The notes: generated by a model not told the origin, from the sequence alone. DNA of 64,000 bases from Formicarius rufipectus (GCA_013399695.1 VXAU01004438.1:75385-139384); one strand, 5' to 3'. Shown: positions 11,594-22,303, numbered from the stretch's first letter. Numbers and translations: made by a program.

Positions 11594-11852
11594 TCAGAAT
11601 CCTGGAATCATTTGGGTTGGAAGGGACCTTGAAACTCAGAGGCAGTGCCACGGGCAGGGACACCTCCCACCAGCCCAGGATGCTCCATGTCCCATCCAGC
11701 CTGGCCTTGGACACTTCCAGGGATTCCAGGGGCAGCTACAGCTTCTCTGCCCACCCTGTGCCAGGGCCTCCCCACCCTCCCAGCCACCAATTCCTTCCCA
11801 ATATCCCACCCATCCCTGCCCTCTGGCACTGGGAAGCCATTCCCTGTGTCCT
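11594..11852 (-). mobile_element. CR1 LINE 3' fragment
   Basis: Reverse-oriented CR1 tail starting with ATTTGGGTTGGAAGGGACCT, then the conserved CACCTCCCACCAGCCCAGG and TTCTCTGCCCACCCTGTGCC. It ends about 70 bp before the 15-bp minisatellite. Confidence 0.87.
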
Positions 11853-11924
11853 GCCCATACCAAATTCCTGACGCAGATCCTGACCCCGTGGGAGCTCTCC
11901 TCTCCCGTCCCTCTGGCACACGGG

Positions 11925-12450
11925 CACCAGCACACGGGCACCAGCACATGGGCACCAGCACACGGGTACATGGGCACCAGCACACGGGCACCAGCACATG
12001 GGCATCAGCACACGGGCACCAGCACATGGGCATCAGCACACGGGTACATGGGCACCAGCACACGGGCACCAGCACATGGGCATCAGCACACGGGCACCAG
12101 CACATGGGCACCAGCACACGGGCACCAGCACATGAGCACCAGCACACGGGCACCAGCACACAGGCACCAGCACATGGGCACACGGGCACCAGCACACCGG
12201 CAGCAGCACATGGGCATCAGCACATGGGCACCAGCACATGGGCACCAGCACACGGGCACCAGCACATGAGCACCAGCACACGGGCACCAGCGCACAGGCA
12301 CCAGCACATGGGCACCAGCACACGGGCACCAGCGCACAGGCACCAGCACATGGGCACCAGCGCACAGGCACCAGCACACGGGCACCAGCCCATGGGCACC
12401 AGCACTTGGGCACTGACACACGGGCACCGGCACACGGGCACCGGCACACA
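11925..12450. repeat. 15-bp minisatellite next to exon 4 donor
   Basis: About 35 copies of GGCACCAGCACACGG with variants (ACATGG, GCGCAC, ATCAGC). The 15-bp period keeps all frames open, giving spurious His/Gln/Thr- and Cys/Val-rich ORFs. It ends about 120 bp downstream, on the sense strand, of the exon 4 donor. Confidence 0.95.
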
Positions 12451-12568
12451 GACACCACCACACGCCTTCCCCACGGGGGGACACACACCTTTCCCACCCA
12501 CCCCGCCACGGTCCCGGGTGGGTCAGACAGAGGGGAGTCCCCTCCTTGGGGTGGGGGGGGTCACCTAC

Positions 12569-14616
12569 CTGCATCAGGGCTGCCGTGGCTGCCGGCACCG
12601 CTCGGCATCGCCGGGGCCGAGCCCATCCTCGCCGGAGCCGGGTGCGGGTTGGTGCCCAAAGCCATTCCCGTCGGGGCGAGCAGCCCGCAGGCTCCCCCGG
12701 GCTGCCCGTGGTGACCCAGGAGCCCCGCCAGGTGGGTGCTGCCCCCCGGGCCCAGGCTGACGGCGGGGCCGTGGCAGGGCAGCCCGTCCCTGCCCAGGGG
12801 CAGCCCCGGGGCCAGCGGGGCGTGGATGCTGCCCGAGGTGGGCTCGGCGAAGTGCACCTGGCTCGTGGGGCACGGCAGGGTCGGCCCTGAGCCCCCGCAG
12901 CCGCCGCCGCCGCCGCCCACGTGGGAGCTCTGGCAGCTCATGGACTGCAGGAGCTGCGACATGGAACTGATGGGGAAGGAGCTTTGACTCTGCTTCCTCA
13001 GCGGGTCCGATCCGGCTTTGGAAAGGCCGGTGTTGTCCAGCTGGGACTGTCTCAGCAGGCTCAGCACCGTGGTGGTGTTCGGCTGCTTCCTTTTCCTCAG
13101 AGGATCCTTTTGCTGAGACATGAGTTTGTCTCGCAGCGCCGCTCGGCCGCTCTGCCCTTCCGTGGTGGGGAGGAGCGCGTTGGCAGCGGGAGGGAACATG
13201 GAATTTAAAGTGCTGTGTCCTTCGGGGTTGCCGCCGCCGGCAACGGGTCCAGAGTTGCTGCTACTGCTGCTGTTGTTGGTACCAGCAAGCTTGTTTTGAT
13301 TTGCTAGCTGTGCTTTGGCTGCTGCTGAGAGTAAACTGCTCGCCGGGAAAGAGGCAGCGTTGTGCTGGTTCAGGATCTGGTTTAAAGGCATTCCCAGCAA
13401 GCCGGGCTGGCTCTTGGAGGAGCCGCCTCCGGCCGCGGTGTTGGGGGCGCTCAGCACTCCGCTCATCCCGCCCATCAGCGCTCCGGGCACGTCCTTGTTG
13501 TACTGGGCGAGCCCGTCGTGCTTGGCCGAAGGGCTGGATGGCATGGAGGGCCTCGGGGAGCCGATGGTGGAGCGGGGGGACCTGGGGGGGACTTTGATCC
13601 CGCTGCAGGCCGGCTGCGGAGCCAGCGGGGGCAGCAGGAAGTTCCCGTGCTCCGACGACGTGGACGAGGAGCGGGATCTTTGGGGGGAAGCCTCGATCCT
13701 GGCGATGCCCATCATGTGCACCGGGGAGGTGACCGGCGACGGCGACAGGGACGCCGAGTGCTGCTGCTGCTGCTGGACCCTCTGGACGTGGGCGGCGTGG
13801 TTTAGGTGGCCGGGCTTGACGGTGGGCAGGGGCAGGTTGCTGGGCAGGGGCACGACGGCGGGGGGCATGCTTACATTCATCACGGGTACCTGAGAGTGGG
13901 CGCCGGAGTGGAAGGGGGACGGGGCGACGATGACGGGGTTGGGAGCCGCCGGCTTGCTGGGGATGGGGTCCAGAATGCCAAGGGGATCCTTCTCGGAGGG
14001 CAATGGCTTTTTCTGCAGGGCGCACGCCGGNACATGGCCCGCGGCATCTCCATCCCCGCCGAGAAGCTGCACAGGGGCTTTTTCATGACGGGGCTTTTCG
14101 TGGTCAGGGTGGGGGACAGAGGTATGTTAGTCCTTCCGGCCATGGCACAGGAGGACTGGATGGGAGAGCCGTGGAGCATGAGCGCCGGCGGGGACAGGGG
14201 CGTCCTGCTCAGGTGGATGGGGCTGGAGTTGGGGGCGCCGTGGAAGGCGGGATTGCTGCGGGGGAACACGTCGGGGCTTCCCAGAGGGTCAGTCCTGGGG
14301 GAGATGGAGCCGTCCCCGTAGATCTGCGAGCCCGACGAGGCCGGGCTGGGCATCCCGCCGTGGCTGCCGCGGTACGGGGACTTCTGGCCCAGCTCGCTGC
14401 TTCCCAACCTCTGCCTGGGGTAGGTAGGATGGAGCTCTGCCGGCTGGCCCCCAGCCATCTCCTGCACGTAGAGCCTCCCCATGGCATTGGATGCCCCCAT
14501 CATCAACTTGAAAGGAGTCTTACATTCCGGCAGCACGGAATTGGTCATTCCTTCGTGCGGTTTATTCCTCACGGATCGCGGAGTCGCCGCTCGAGTGGGA
14601 ACTACTGGAGTGGCAC
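12569..14616 (-). CDS. MBD5: MBD5 coding exon 4 (large central exon, contains one N)
   Basis: This large exon encodes the Ser/Pro-rich centre of MBD5. It opens (S)ATPVVPTRAATPRSVRNKPH and continues through GDGSISPRTDPLGSPDVF, SEKDPLGILDPIPSKP, PPRSPRSTIGSPRPSMPSS, PGLLGMPLNQILNQHNAA and AALRDKLMSQQKDPLRKRKQ. Acceptor AG is at 14618-14617; donor GCAG|GTAGGTGA follows 12569 (phase 1 out). The reading frame shifts at the single N (14031): 14616-14032 and 14030-12569 are each open, in different frames. Exon phase requires the true sequence at N to be 3k+2 nt long; human MBD5 has a short Pro-rich tract there. Gly6 (12900-12917) and a Gln run near 13765 are homopolymers I do not recall in the human protein. 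GC content and CpG density are far higher than in surrounding introns. No folded domain is known here; it is predicted to be disordered. Confidence 0.95.
14031..14031. other. Single N masking missing coding sequence in MBD5 exon 4
   Basis: The reading frame changes exactly here. Phase arithmetic on either side requires the real sequence to be 3k+2 nt rather than 1. The position matches the proline-rich tract of human MBD5. Confidence 0.88.
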
Positions 14617-16585
14617 CTGGTGTTGGGAGCACACAACAACAGTTACCCGGGGGGGAAAGGCAATGTCATGGGTTTCAGTGCAGAGCTACAGGCTGGGAAA
14701 ACATTCCCTAAGGCAGGGAAGCCTTGGGATAAACTCGTGCTTCCGTGGGAACAAACCCTCAGTCACCGCGCCGGAATGGTGCATGTTATCCAACAACGCA
14801 GTTGGGCAGACCTTCATCTGATATCCCACATAAATATGGACAACTGGGATTCTTTCTGCTGCCCTTCTGCCTTTCCTGGCCACCCCCTGCAGTGTCCCAC
14901 TCCTGGAATTCCAGCAATCCCCTCTGGCAGGAGCCGGCAGCGGCTGTGGCAGGAAAAGGAGCCTCTGGCACCATCTATTGAGGACAGGAGGAATGGAGCC
15001 CAGCCAGGCCTGAGACTCCTTCCCAGGGAAAAGGTGACATCCCCAATGCTGTCCCTGGTGAGGGGTTTGTTTTCAGGATAAAAGCCTTGGGGATATTTGC
15101 ACATGTGAACTCTATCCAGAGGAAAAATTCCCACTTTGGAGACCAGACCTCGCTACAAGCCCGAGGTCACTTCCCACCTTTATTGAAGATTTTTTTCCCC
15201 ATGTTTTACTTTCAGAATATCATCCCAAGCAGCTCCAAAGTCTGGGGGACTCTCTCCCAGTTTTGCTGCTCTGGGAATTCCCAGTTCAGCTTGGAGAGCT
15301 TGGCATGGAGACTCTGAACATGCAAACTTCAACTGGGAGGTAAAAATGTCATGTTCAAAGGACCCCAGAGGTGCCTTGAAACCCCTCTCTCCTTCCCCCT
15401 GCTCACACTGACAACACTGCCTTCATCTATTTGCTTAACCATTGGCACCACCAGAGAAACAAACATTTTACATGGGCCAAAACACAACCAAAAATTCCAT
15501 TTAGGGGACAAAACTCAAGGCTGAAATGCAAAATGGAATTAATCTGAGAGGCCTCACCTCGAGTGCTGGAACTAAGCAAATGGTCACAGGTAAATGTGCA
15601 AAAATTAAAAGACATTTTGCTTACAAAGGCCCTTTATTGGGCAGTTTTCCTCCTTGTTTAGTGCACAAAATTCTGACCAACAGAGAAGGTAAGAGCATAA
15701 AATATGACTCATGTCTTCAGTATTTACCTGGTTGCACCTCCTTCATTTTGCTAATTTTTGGAGTGTAATTTAAGCACCACTCACTAAAAAAAATTAAGCA
15801 GGAAAACACACAGTAACCTGGGAAATCACACTGTCAGTTAAAAACGAAATTCCAGTGGGAAAAACTGAAACAAAGGTTTAAAATCCCAAATTTCCACGTG
15901 AAAATGAGTACCAGGAAGAACATGGGTGCTTCTGGCTGAGCCTCCCCTGGCCCAGCACCATCCTGCCATCCTTGCCAACCTGCTTGGCCAGGGTCTCAGG
16001 TTTTTTTCTGCAGGTGAACAACCTCACAACTTCCAGGCTTTGCTGGGGATCCCCTGGTGATCCCCCAGTTTTACACCGTGGTTTCACCTTGCCCTGTTTT
16101 TGACAACCCCTGTCAACTCCAGCCCTCCTCAAACACCCTCACCTTCTTGGTGACGTGGATAATTAAAAATGCTAATCCAGGTTGGTGCCTAAAAATAATC
16201 CTGGAGAAATGACAGTGGAGATGTCCCCTTGCTGTGTATTCTTTACAATACAATTTCCCATTCAGCCTAATCCCTTCCTAATCACTTTATGCTGCTCCCC
16301 TAATTTCCCATGTGACACAATATCAGACATATTACTACAGCTCCAAGAGATGAGAGTTAATGTGTTTCCTTTGTCTGGAACAATCTGCTGTCTTCCCCAA
16401 GAAAATCCTGCTCTTAGTGTGGGCTGACCTGGTTTCCACTCCTTTCCCACCCACCCCCATCCCCGATCACTCCCCTTTACTCCTCGAATCCGACTTTGGG
16501 TTCTCCTCAAAACGCCCTCCAAATTTTGGGGATTTGGGGGGTGGCTCTGCTGAGGAAATGAAGGTTCTGAAGTGCTTTGACTCAC
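14617..16585 (-). other. MBD5 intron between exons 3 and 4
   Basis: About 2.0 kb of unique intronic sequence. No repeat family, RNA gene or extra exon was recognised. Confidence 0.85.
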
Positions 16586-16766
16586 TTGTTCCACCCCCAG
16601 GGCTGGTGAGCACCAGGGAGGGGTGAGGGGCCTCCATGCTCTTGTGGAGGGTGGCCACGGCGATGATCTTCCTCTTGTGGATGCACAACTTGGTGACATC
16701 TTCGTCCGCCTGGACGTCCTCGGCCGTCCTCTGTTTCACTGCGGCCCCGGGGTCGAAGTTGAACAC
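16586..16766 (-). CDS. MBD5: MBD5 coding exon 3 (end of MBD and conserved tail)
   Basis: The minus strand reads VFNFDPGAAVKQRTAEDVQA, continuing DEDVTKLCIHKRKIIAVATL and ending LVLTSPGGGT. These are highly conserved MBD5 residues just after the MBD core. The acceptor is a strong pyrimidine tract ending CCCAG at 16768-16767, and the donor is A|GTGAGT at 16585. Length is 181 nt, phase 0 in and phase 1 out, which joins correctly to exon 4. The first 38 nt of this exon are the part copied twice in the upstream intron (17132-17169 and 17555-17592). Confidence 0.97.
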
Positions 16767-17131
16767 CTGGGAGAGAAATTCCAGGGTTGGAAAGAAAGAC
16801 CAAAGGCAGAAAAGTCACCAAAACCATCTGAAGAGGGATTTTTTATAGGATTTACTGGAATTTCCCCCTTCCTTGGAGCTCTTTGCCTGTTCCTGCATCC
16901 CCCAGGACAGGCTGTGATGGGACATTTGGGAGGGATCAGTAAAAAAGGAATAGATTTCTAAAAACTGATATAGGATTATATTTTCGTATCTCTACTATCA
17001 TATATTTTATCTCACATTAGAATATTTTTATTTTATTAGTATATCATATATATATGATATTATACATTATAACTTGTATGATTACACTTGTATTATTATG
17101 TCAGCTGATTATATTAATTATTATAAGAATT

Positions 17132-17169
17132 CTCTGTTTCACAGCAGCCCTGGGGTCAAAGTTGAACAC
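17132..17169 (-). pseudogene. Duplicated fragment of MBD5 exon 3 (copy B)
   Basis: The minus strand reads VFNFDPRAAVKQ over 38 nt, matching the first 38 nt of exon 3. A roughly 14-bp deletion on its intron side removed the pyrimidine tract, and GG (plus CC at 17170-17171) stands where the acceptor AG should be. After KQR it runs into AT-rich sequence, so no donor. It is not expected to be spliced. Confidence 0.88.
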
Positions 17170-17554
17170 CCAGGGTTGAAAATCAGGACTAAAGGAAGCA
17201 AAGTCCCCAAACACTCCTGAATTTGTATTTTTTATAGGAATTTCCCCCTTTTTTAAAGCTCTGACTTTTCCCTTCATTGTCCAGGAGATGCTTTGGCAGC
17301 ATATTTGGAAATGACAAATAAAAAGGGAATATATTTATAATAACTGATATAATCATATGAGTGCATTATTATAATGGATTTTATTATTACATTATTAATT
17401 TTAATATATAAAATGTTTAATAATGTATCTTATTGTGTTTTTATTATACACAATATAGAATATATACATCATATATAATACTTTTTATATTTTAGCTTGT
17501 ATTATATTTATAGCTTTATTATATTAGATGATTACATAAATGATTATTTTAATT

Positions 17555-17592
17555 CCCTGCTTCACAGCAGCCCCAGGATCAAAATCAAACAG
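17555..17592 (-). pseudogene. Duplicated fragment of MBD5 exon 3 (copy C)
   Basis: The minus strand reads LFDFDPGAAVKQ over 38 nt. The acceptor AG is replaced by GG (plus CC at 17593-17594), and a partly intact pyrimidine region lies upstream. It runs into AT-rich sequence after KQ and has no donor. Confidence 0.88.
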
Positions 17593-18246
17593 CCGAGGGG
17601 AAAAATTCCAGCATTTAAAGGATTGACCAAAGTCACCAAACACACCTAAACTGGGAATGTTATATGGAATATACTGGAATTTCCCCCTTCCTTGGAGCTC
17701 TTTGCCTGCTCCTGCATCCCCCAGGACAGGCCTTGACAGCACATTTGGAAGGGATCAATAAAAAGGGAAAGGATTTATAAGAGTTGATGTAATTATCTGA
17801 GTGTATTATTGTATTTTAGTATTATATTATTATATTTAATGTATTACATATTATAATCCCGTAATATTTTACAGGGTTATAATATTTTATATTATATTAT
17901 TGTATTTTCACATTGTATTCTATTATTATATTTGTTTATAGTATATACAATACAGAATATCTCTTATACTTTATAGGATGTTGCAATCTTACATGGCTAT
18001 ATTTTCACTGTTATATTACATGATTATATTAATTATGATTCCAATTCTCTGTCCCATTTATAATCAGCAAGTGATGTCCTTCCCAAGGGGGAGATGAGTC
18101 CTGGAGGGCAGGGGGCACCTCTGGGGGCACAGCAGTGACCTCAGGCCCTTTTTTTTGGGGGGGGGGAGCAGAAGTTGAACCACCACAGCACGTCCCACCA
18201 TGGGCTCCAAGACCCCCAAACCCCCCAAAATGCTGCTGGTCTTTAC

Positions 18247-18349
18247 CTTGGGAAGAACAAGAGGACATTCCAGGCCACACTTGCACGTGCCATCAGTCAG
18301 CAAGTAAGTCTTCACCTGCTCCAAGCAGGATAATAAAGACCCACTGGGA
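18247..18349 (-). CDS. MBD5: MBD5 coding exon 2 (MBD domain core)
   Basis: The minus strand reads (S)PSGSLLSCLEQVKTYLL then TDGTCKCGLECPLVLPK, the core of the MBD5/MBD6-type methyl-CpG-binding fold with its cysteine cluster (CKCGLEC). The acceptor is a pyrimidine-rich stretch ending CAG at 18351-18350; the first exon base completes the Ser codon split across the previous intron. The donor is AAG|GTAAAG at 18246. Length 103 nt (1 + 34 codons) gives phase 0, matching the GTG that opens the next exon. MBD6 reads differently in the Leu-Val-Leu-Pro region, which supports MBD5. The upstream intron is about 1.6 kb. The downstream intron (16767-18246) holds the tandem duplication described separately. 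Confidence 0.97.
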
Positions 18350-19970
18350 CTGGAAAGGAAGAGGAATGATGAATAAAAGCTCTTGGACTCAACCCAAGTC
18401 CCATGGAGAGAGGACACACAGCTGAGGGTGCAAAGTTCTTCCTCTTATTTCTTGCTTTTAGGCAAAACCTGAGATAGTATTTATAAAAAACCCCACCAAA
18501 TATCCCTCCTTCAAACGTTTTAAAGGGGATAAAACTTGCAGTGACATCTCTTGGGTGCATCAAGTTGGGTTTCCTTCAGCTGAAACTTGGACCCTCTCCC
18601 TGAGAGGGAGAAACGTCCCCCAGGAGCCAGCCCAGAACGCTCCTGGGGACCTGCACTGGGGCACCACCAGAACATCACTGTCTCCACATCCCAAACCAGG
18701 ACACTGGGGACTCTGCTGGGGCAAAAAAATCCCGAATTCCTGAGATGGAGAAAGGTCCTCATGTCACCAGCCTGGAACTCCCACTCTGCTCCTCGTTGCA
18801 GGGTCGGACGCGATGATCTCGGAGGTCTCTGATTGACTGAGTGACTCCATCCTGAGTCACCTGAGCTGCCCCTCCTCAGGGGCACGATCCAGGGATTTAT
18901 GAGGCTACACCACCTGCTTTCCAGGAGCTGGAAACAGCCCTGATTCCAGCAGAAATCACCCACAAGTGCAACAGTTGGGATGGAGAAAACAGTCCCCAAA
19001 ATTCCCAGCTGGGACCACCTCCAGGGGCCTGAAACCCAAGGTGCAAACATGTCCTGCTGCAGAAGAACCCTGTCCCACCCAAAGCAGCTCCTGCAGGGGC
19101 AGGGGGGGGTCCTGCTGACACTCCAACCCAGGAGCTGCTTGGCCAGCCTTGGCCTGGAACAGTTATTTTTGGGAGGAGCACCCGTGTGACAGTGACAGGC
19201 TGGAGGGTGAAGGGGATGAAAGAGCAGCCTAAAAATAGGCTGAAGTGACAGGTCAGGAAGTCAAACCTTCCCTGTTTAAAATCCTTGGGGAGATCACTCT
19301 TTATTTCAATTTATTTTAATTTATTTTAATTTTATTTATTTATTTATTTCAATTTATTTGCATTCCAGCTCTGGGCTGGTTCAACCATGAGCCCCTCGGA
19401 CCTTCCCAACCTGTCCTGGCCCTGCCCAGCCCAGGCCACTTCCACCCTGGAACACTGAACAGCTTCCCATGGGATTTGTTTGAGGCCATCCCAGAATCTC
19501 TACAGGGATGCTTAAAACTTCATGTCAAAAGGCACACCTTGGGAATGTGCTCTGGAGTCAGGATGGCATTTTATTGCCAAAAAACACCCCAAAAGGCTCC
19601 TTTTTCTGGACTGTTTATGGAACAAAGCAACTTCCAAAACCCCAGGTGAGGCTCCAGGAGATCCACTGGAAAACCCCCCTGGGGCTCAGTGGGTGGGAAG
19701 GAGGGTCAGCCCGTGGATCTGTGGGATCCTGCATCCCTCCTACACACACAGGGTTGTCCATCCAGGAGAAACCACATTCCAGTAAGGTCCATTTCCCCCC
19801 TTCCTGGGACTGCAGGAAGTTTGCCCTTGGCAAACAACAAGCCCTGGAAGCTTCCGAGTCCCAGCAACGAGTCAAGGCACCAATTAACCATCCAACGTGG
19901 CAAAGCTCATTAATTTCCTGGCAAAACCAGACCCTTCAGAGGGAAGCACCACCCTTGAGGGTGACCTTAC
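18350..19970 (-). other. MBD5 intron between exons 1 and 2
   Basis: About 1.6 kb. Unique except for an eroded CR1-like tail near 18796-18845 (GATGATCTCGGAGGTCT) and an ATTT-rich patch at about 19300-19360. Confidence 0.85.
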
Positions 19971-20083
19971 CTGATGTAGAGAACTCCACTTTGGTCCACC
20001 CTCCGCTGCCACCCCACGGGGACCTGCACTGCTGGTGGCCCTCCGTCCGCGTCCCCTCCGTCACACTCCTTCCCACCATTCAT
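19971..20083 (-). CDS. MBD5: MBD5 coding exon 1 (start codon, first part of MBD domain)
   Basis: MBD5 is a nuclear chromatin protein whose MBD domain binds the PR-DUB (BAP1/ASXL) deubiquitinase rather than methylated CpG. Read on the minus strand from ATG at 20083, this exon gives MNGGKECDGGD, then QVPVGWQRRVDQSGVLYI, the N-terminal half of the MBD. It stops after AG of a split Ser codon, followed by a good donor (GTAAGG). Length is 113 nt (37 codons plus 2, phase 2), matching the T that opens the next exon. The paralogue MBD6 has a different sequence here, so MBD5 is the better call. Compared with the human protein as I remember it there are several conservative changes (K to R, N to S, V to I). 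The 5'-UTR part is not delimited; a weak candidate acceptor lies at 20107-20108. The exon was absent from simple long-ORF scanning because it is short. Confidence 0.95.
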
Positions 20084-21810
20084 TTTCCTGCTTCTGCTCG
20101 TGAAGTCTTCAGAGATATCAACAGTGAGGTGAGCTCCTTGTCCTACAGGTCATCCTGGCCTCCCAGGGCAGGTCCTGGGGCACAGCTGAGCCCAAACTCT
20201 ACAAAGTGCATCGGGAGGCTCGGGCTCACTTGGAAACCAAGTCCTCCAAAGTGGCCATTTCTCTGAACGAGTCACTTTCCCATGATAATCCACATTAAAT
20301 AGGCAAGGTTGAACTCCTTAGCTACTCATAAGGATCAACTAGATAGATAAAAATTAGTGCTTCCAACGTGGGCAAATCATAATTCACCAATCCTCCGTTA
20401 CCTGTCAGAAAGGGGAAGGGGGAAAAGGGGAGTTTCTAGTTCCACAGCATGGCTCCAAGCTTGAGGGCTCGCTGGGGCAACTTGGACTTTGTGAAAGCTC
20501 CTCTCATTTTCATGAGTAGCAGTCAGGTCCAACACCTCCAGGTTTTATACCCTTTATATGCCACATCCTTCTTCTTTTCCTGGTATCTTCTGCTCTTTAT
20601 CCAAGTTGTCCTCTTGAGTTTCTTTCATGACTCCTTGGCTCCAAAGGAACAACCTGAAAGACACGGAATTAGGAAAGCCATGAGGCACGGCCTCAAGTGT
20701 TCCAGCCCAGTTCAGCAGCTCAGGGGGGTGTTCACAGCTGCAGCCACTGAAAAGGGCTGAAAATCAGAATTTTCAATGCCAAGGGAAGCATCCAAACAAG
20801 GCTGGGAGGAAACACAGTCCTGCCAGGAGAGCCTGTTGGTGGTGTGGGTGCAACGGAGCGACATCCCAGAGGGCAGCTGCTGTCAAACAGGTCATTTTGG
20901 GGCAGTGAAGGGATGGATCTTTGCAATGACTCTTTCCACAGATTCTCCTCTTCACAGCTCTCAGCAGATGACTAAATGAATGCCCTTGAAAAGTTGTTTA
21001 TAACACTGAATGGATTTAATGTGAAGGGAGCTGCTTCTGGGCTGGGTGATATCCATAAAAAAAGGAAAACCGCTGCATTTGGATTAAATTTAAATAATCA
21101 TCTTTCCAAAAATTGCATCCTGAAAAGGGAAAATCCAAGAGCAACACGCTGATCTCTGAGTACCTGGGAAACAACCTGCATATTCTCAGGAATTAATTCC
21201 CCCCACCCCAGGATTTAACCCTTCAGGACAGATGTTCAGGCTGATGTTACCTCTGCTATTGCCCCAAAAGAGTTTGCCAGGGTGACCAGGGAAGACCCAA
21301 GCTGGGTCTGGACATGCTGGAAAGGTGAGATGCACATGGAACAAGGGATTCAAACAGCAAACACAGCAGGATAAACTGCAGATATAATACAATTCAGAAT
21401 TCAGATGACACTGCTGGAGCAACAACACCAACAGGTTTCATGGGAAATTCTGCCTCATTCCTGACACTCATGTTATGCCAACATGTTAAAACACACTAAA
21501 TGTTACAGACCTGGCTGATTTTAATAAGGAGGGTTTTTTTCAGCTAGAAATGGAACATAAAGACTTGGGATCCCACATTTCTGCAGTAACACCACATTAA
21601 ATCTTTATTTAACAGTAATAACAGCTCCTTCCTTCGAGGCCACTAAAGGAAGAGCAGAGAGGCATAAATACAGCCCTGGAAATGTTCCCTCCAGTCTCCC
21701 AAAGAAGAAGATTCCCTTTGGATGTGCCATTTCTAAACTGAAAGCTCCAAATGCTCCAGAAGGAAAGGGAAATCCCCGGGGACATTCACCAGAAGGATGA
21801 GGAGAAAGGA
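20084..21810 (-). other. Non-coding sequence upstream of MBD5 start codon
   Basis: This presumably holds the 5'-UTR part of the first coding exon, then intron. The UTR boundary cannot be fixed from sequence alone. No CpG island, RNA gene or clear repeat is seen. Confidence 0.6.
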
Positions 21811-22303
21811 GCTGGTTGGAGAGGTCTATCGAGGACTGTCCCCCGTGGGAGGGACCCCACGGGAGCAGGGGAAGGACTCAGAGCTGTGGCCCCCCTGCAG
21901 CCCGTGGGCAGGACCGTGGGGGAGCAGGTTGTCCCCCTGCAGCCCACGGAGCCCATCGGGGGGCAGAGACCCGACTGCCCCCCATGGAGTGACCCCCAGG
22001 ACAAGAGCAATGGCAGCAACAACACCCACCTGCAAACCTCCCATTCCCTGCTCCCTGGAACTGCTGGAGGGAGGGAGGAGTGGGAGGAGAGGGGTGTTCT
22101 GGGGACTGATTTATTCCTTATTTTTTAATTACCTTTAGTTTTAGTTCTTACCTTGTTAGTAATAACTTTAAATATTTAGCTACTCTGAGTTTGTTTTGCC
22201 ATTATCTCTCAGTTTTTTGTTTTTTTCCTTTTCTCCTTTTCCCTTTCCCTCTGGGAAAGGAGGGGGCCTGGAGGTTTGGGTGGACACCGGGTGAAAACCA
22301 CCA
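21811..22303 (+). mobile_element. LTR-like repeat, 5'-truncated copy
   Basis: It matches 59458-59951 in the same orientation, and 21861-22068 is identical to 59506-59713 (208 bp). It ends GGACACCGGGTGAAAACCACCA followed by CA, the shared 3' boundary of all three copies. Sequence before about 21811 does not match the other copies. No protein is encoded; the open frames are by-products of GC richness. The family name is unknown to me; a solo LTR of an avian retrovirus-like element is likely. Confidence 0.75.

Larger units (their letters stand above)
4387..12568 (-). other. MBD5 intron between exons 4 and 5 (8.2 kb)
   Basis: Mostly unique intronic sequence without a recognisable gene. Repeats are CR1 tails at 8415-8478, 8761-9067 and 11594-11852, a possible eroded CR1 tail at 7285-7335, three 13-bp direct repeats at about 6625-6660, and the 15-bp minisatellite at 11925-12450. 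The stretches 4800-8400 and 9100-11590 show nothing I can name. Confidence 0.85.
16980..18046. repeat. AT-rich segments within the duplicated intron
   Basis: Three long AT-rich tracts (about 16980-17130, 17330-17550, 17780-18046) of TATA/TTAT type form the far end of each duplicated unit. They may have seeded the duplication. Confidence 0.75.
16729..18056. repeat. Tandem duplication of the exon 3 start and its upstream intron
   Basis: Three related units: 16729-17131 (containing the true exon 3 start), 17132-17554 and 17555-about 18046, with a last remnant (CTCTGTCCCA) at about 18047-18056. Each begins CTCTGTTTCAC or similar, then the exon segment encoding FDPGAAVKQ on minus, then shared intron (TTTCCCCCTTCCTTGGAGCT, CATCCCCCAGGACAGG) and an AT-rich end. 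The first and third units look most alike in the intron part. Confidence 0.9.

Noticed and set aside
11589..12760. His/Gln/Thr and Cys/Val-rich repeat proteins
   Set aside because: Caused by the 15-bp minisatellite.
14031..14031. Frameshift suggesting that MBD5 is a pseudogene
   Set aside because: The shift coincides exactly with an N and a proline-rich tract; all other exons, phases and splice sites are intact.
12561..14821. Several long open frames on the plus strand opposite the large MBD5 exon
   Set aside because: They are antisense shadows of a GC-rich, stop-poor coding exon; they have no recognisable protein and the minus strand reads as MBD5.
18247..20083. Assignment to the paralogue MBD6
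   Set aside because: The start (MNGGKECDGGD) and TDGTCKCGLECPLVLPK, and the later exons, match MBD5; MBD6 differs at these positions as remembered.
20101..20110. Acceptor for the first coding exon at 20108-20107
   Set aside because: The pyrimidine tract is weak and there is no comparison sequence; not annotated as a feature.
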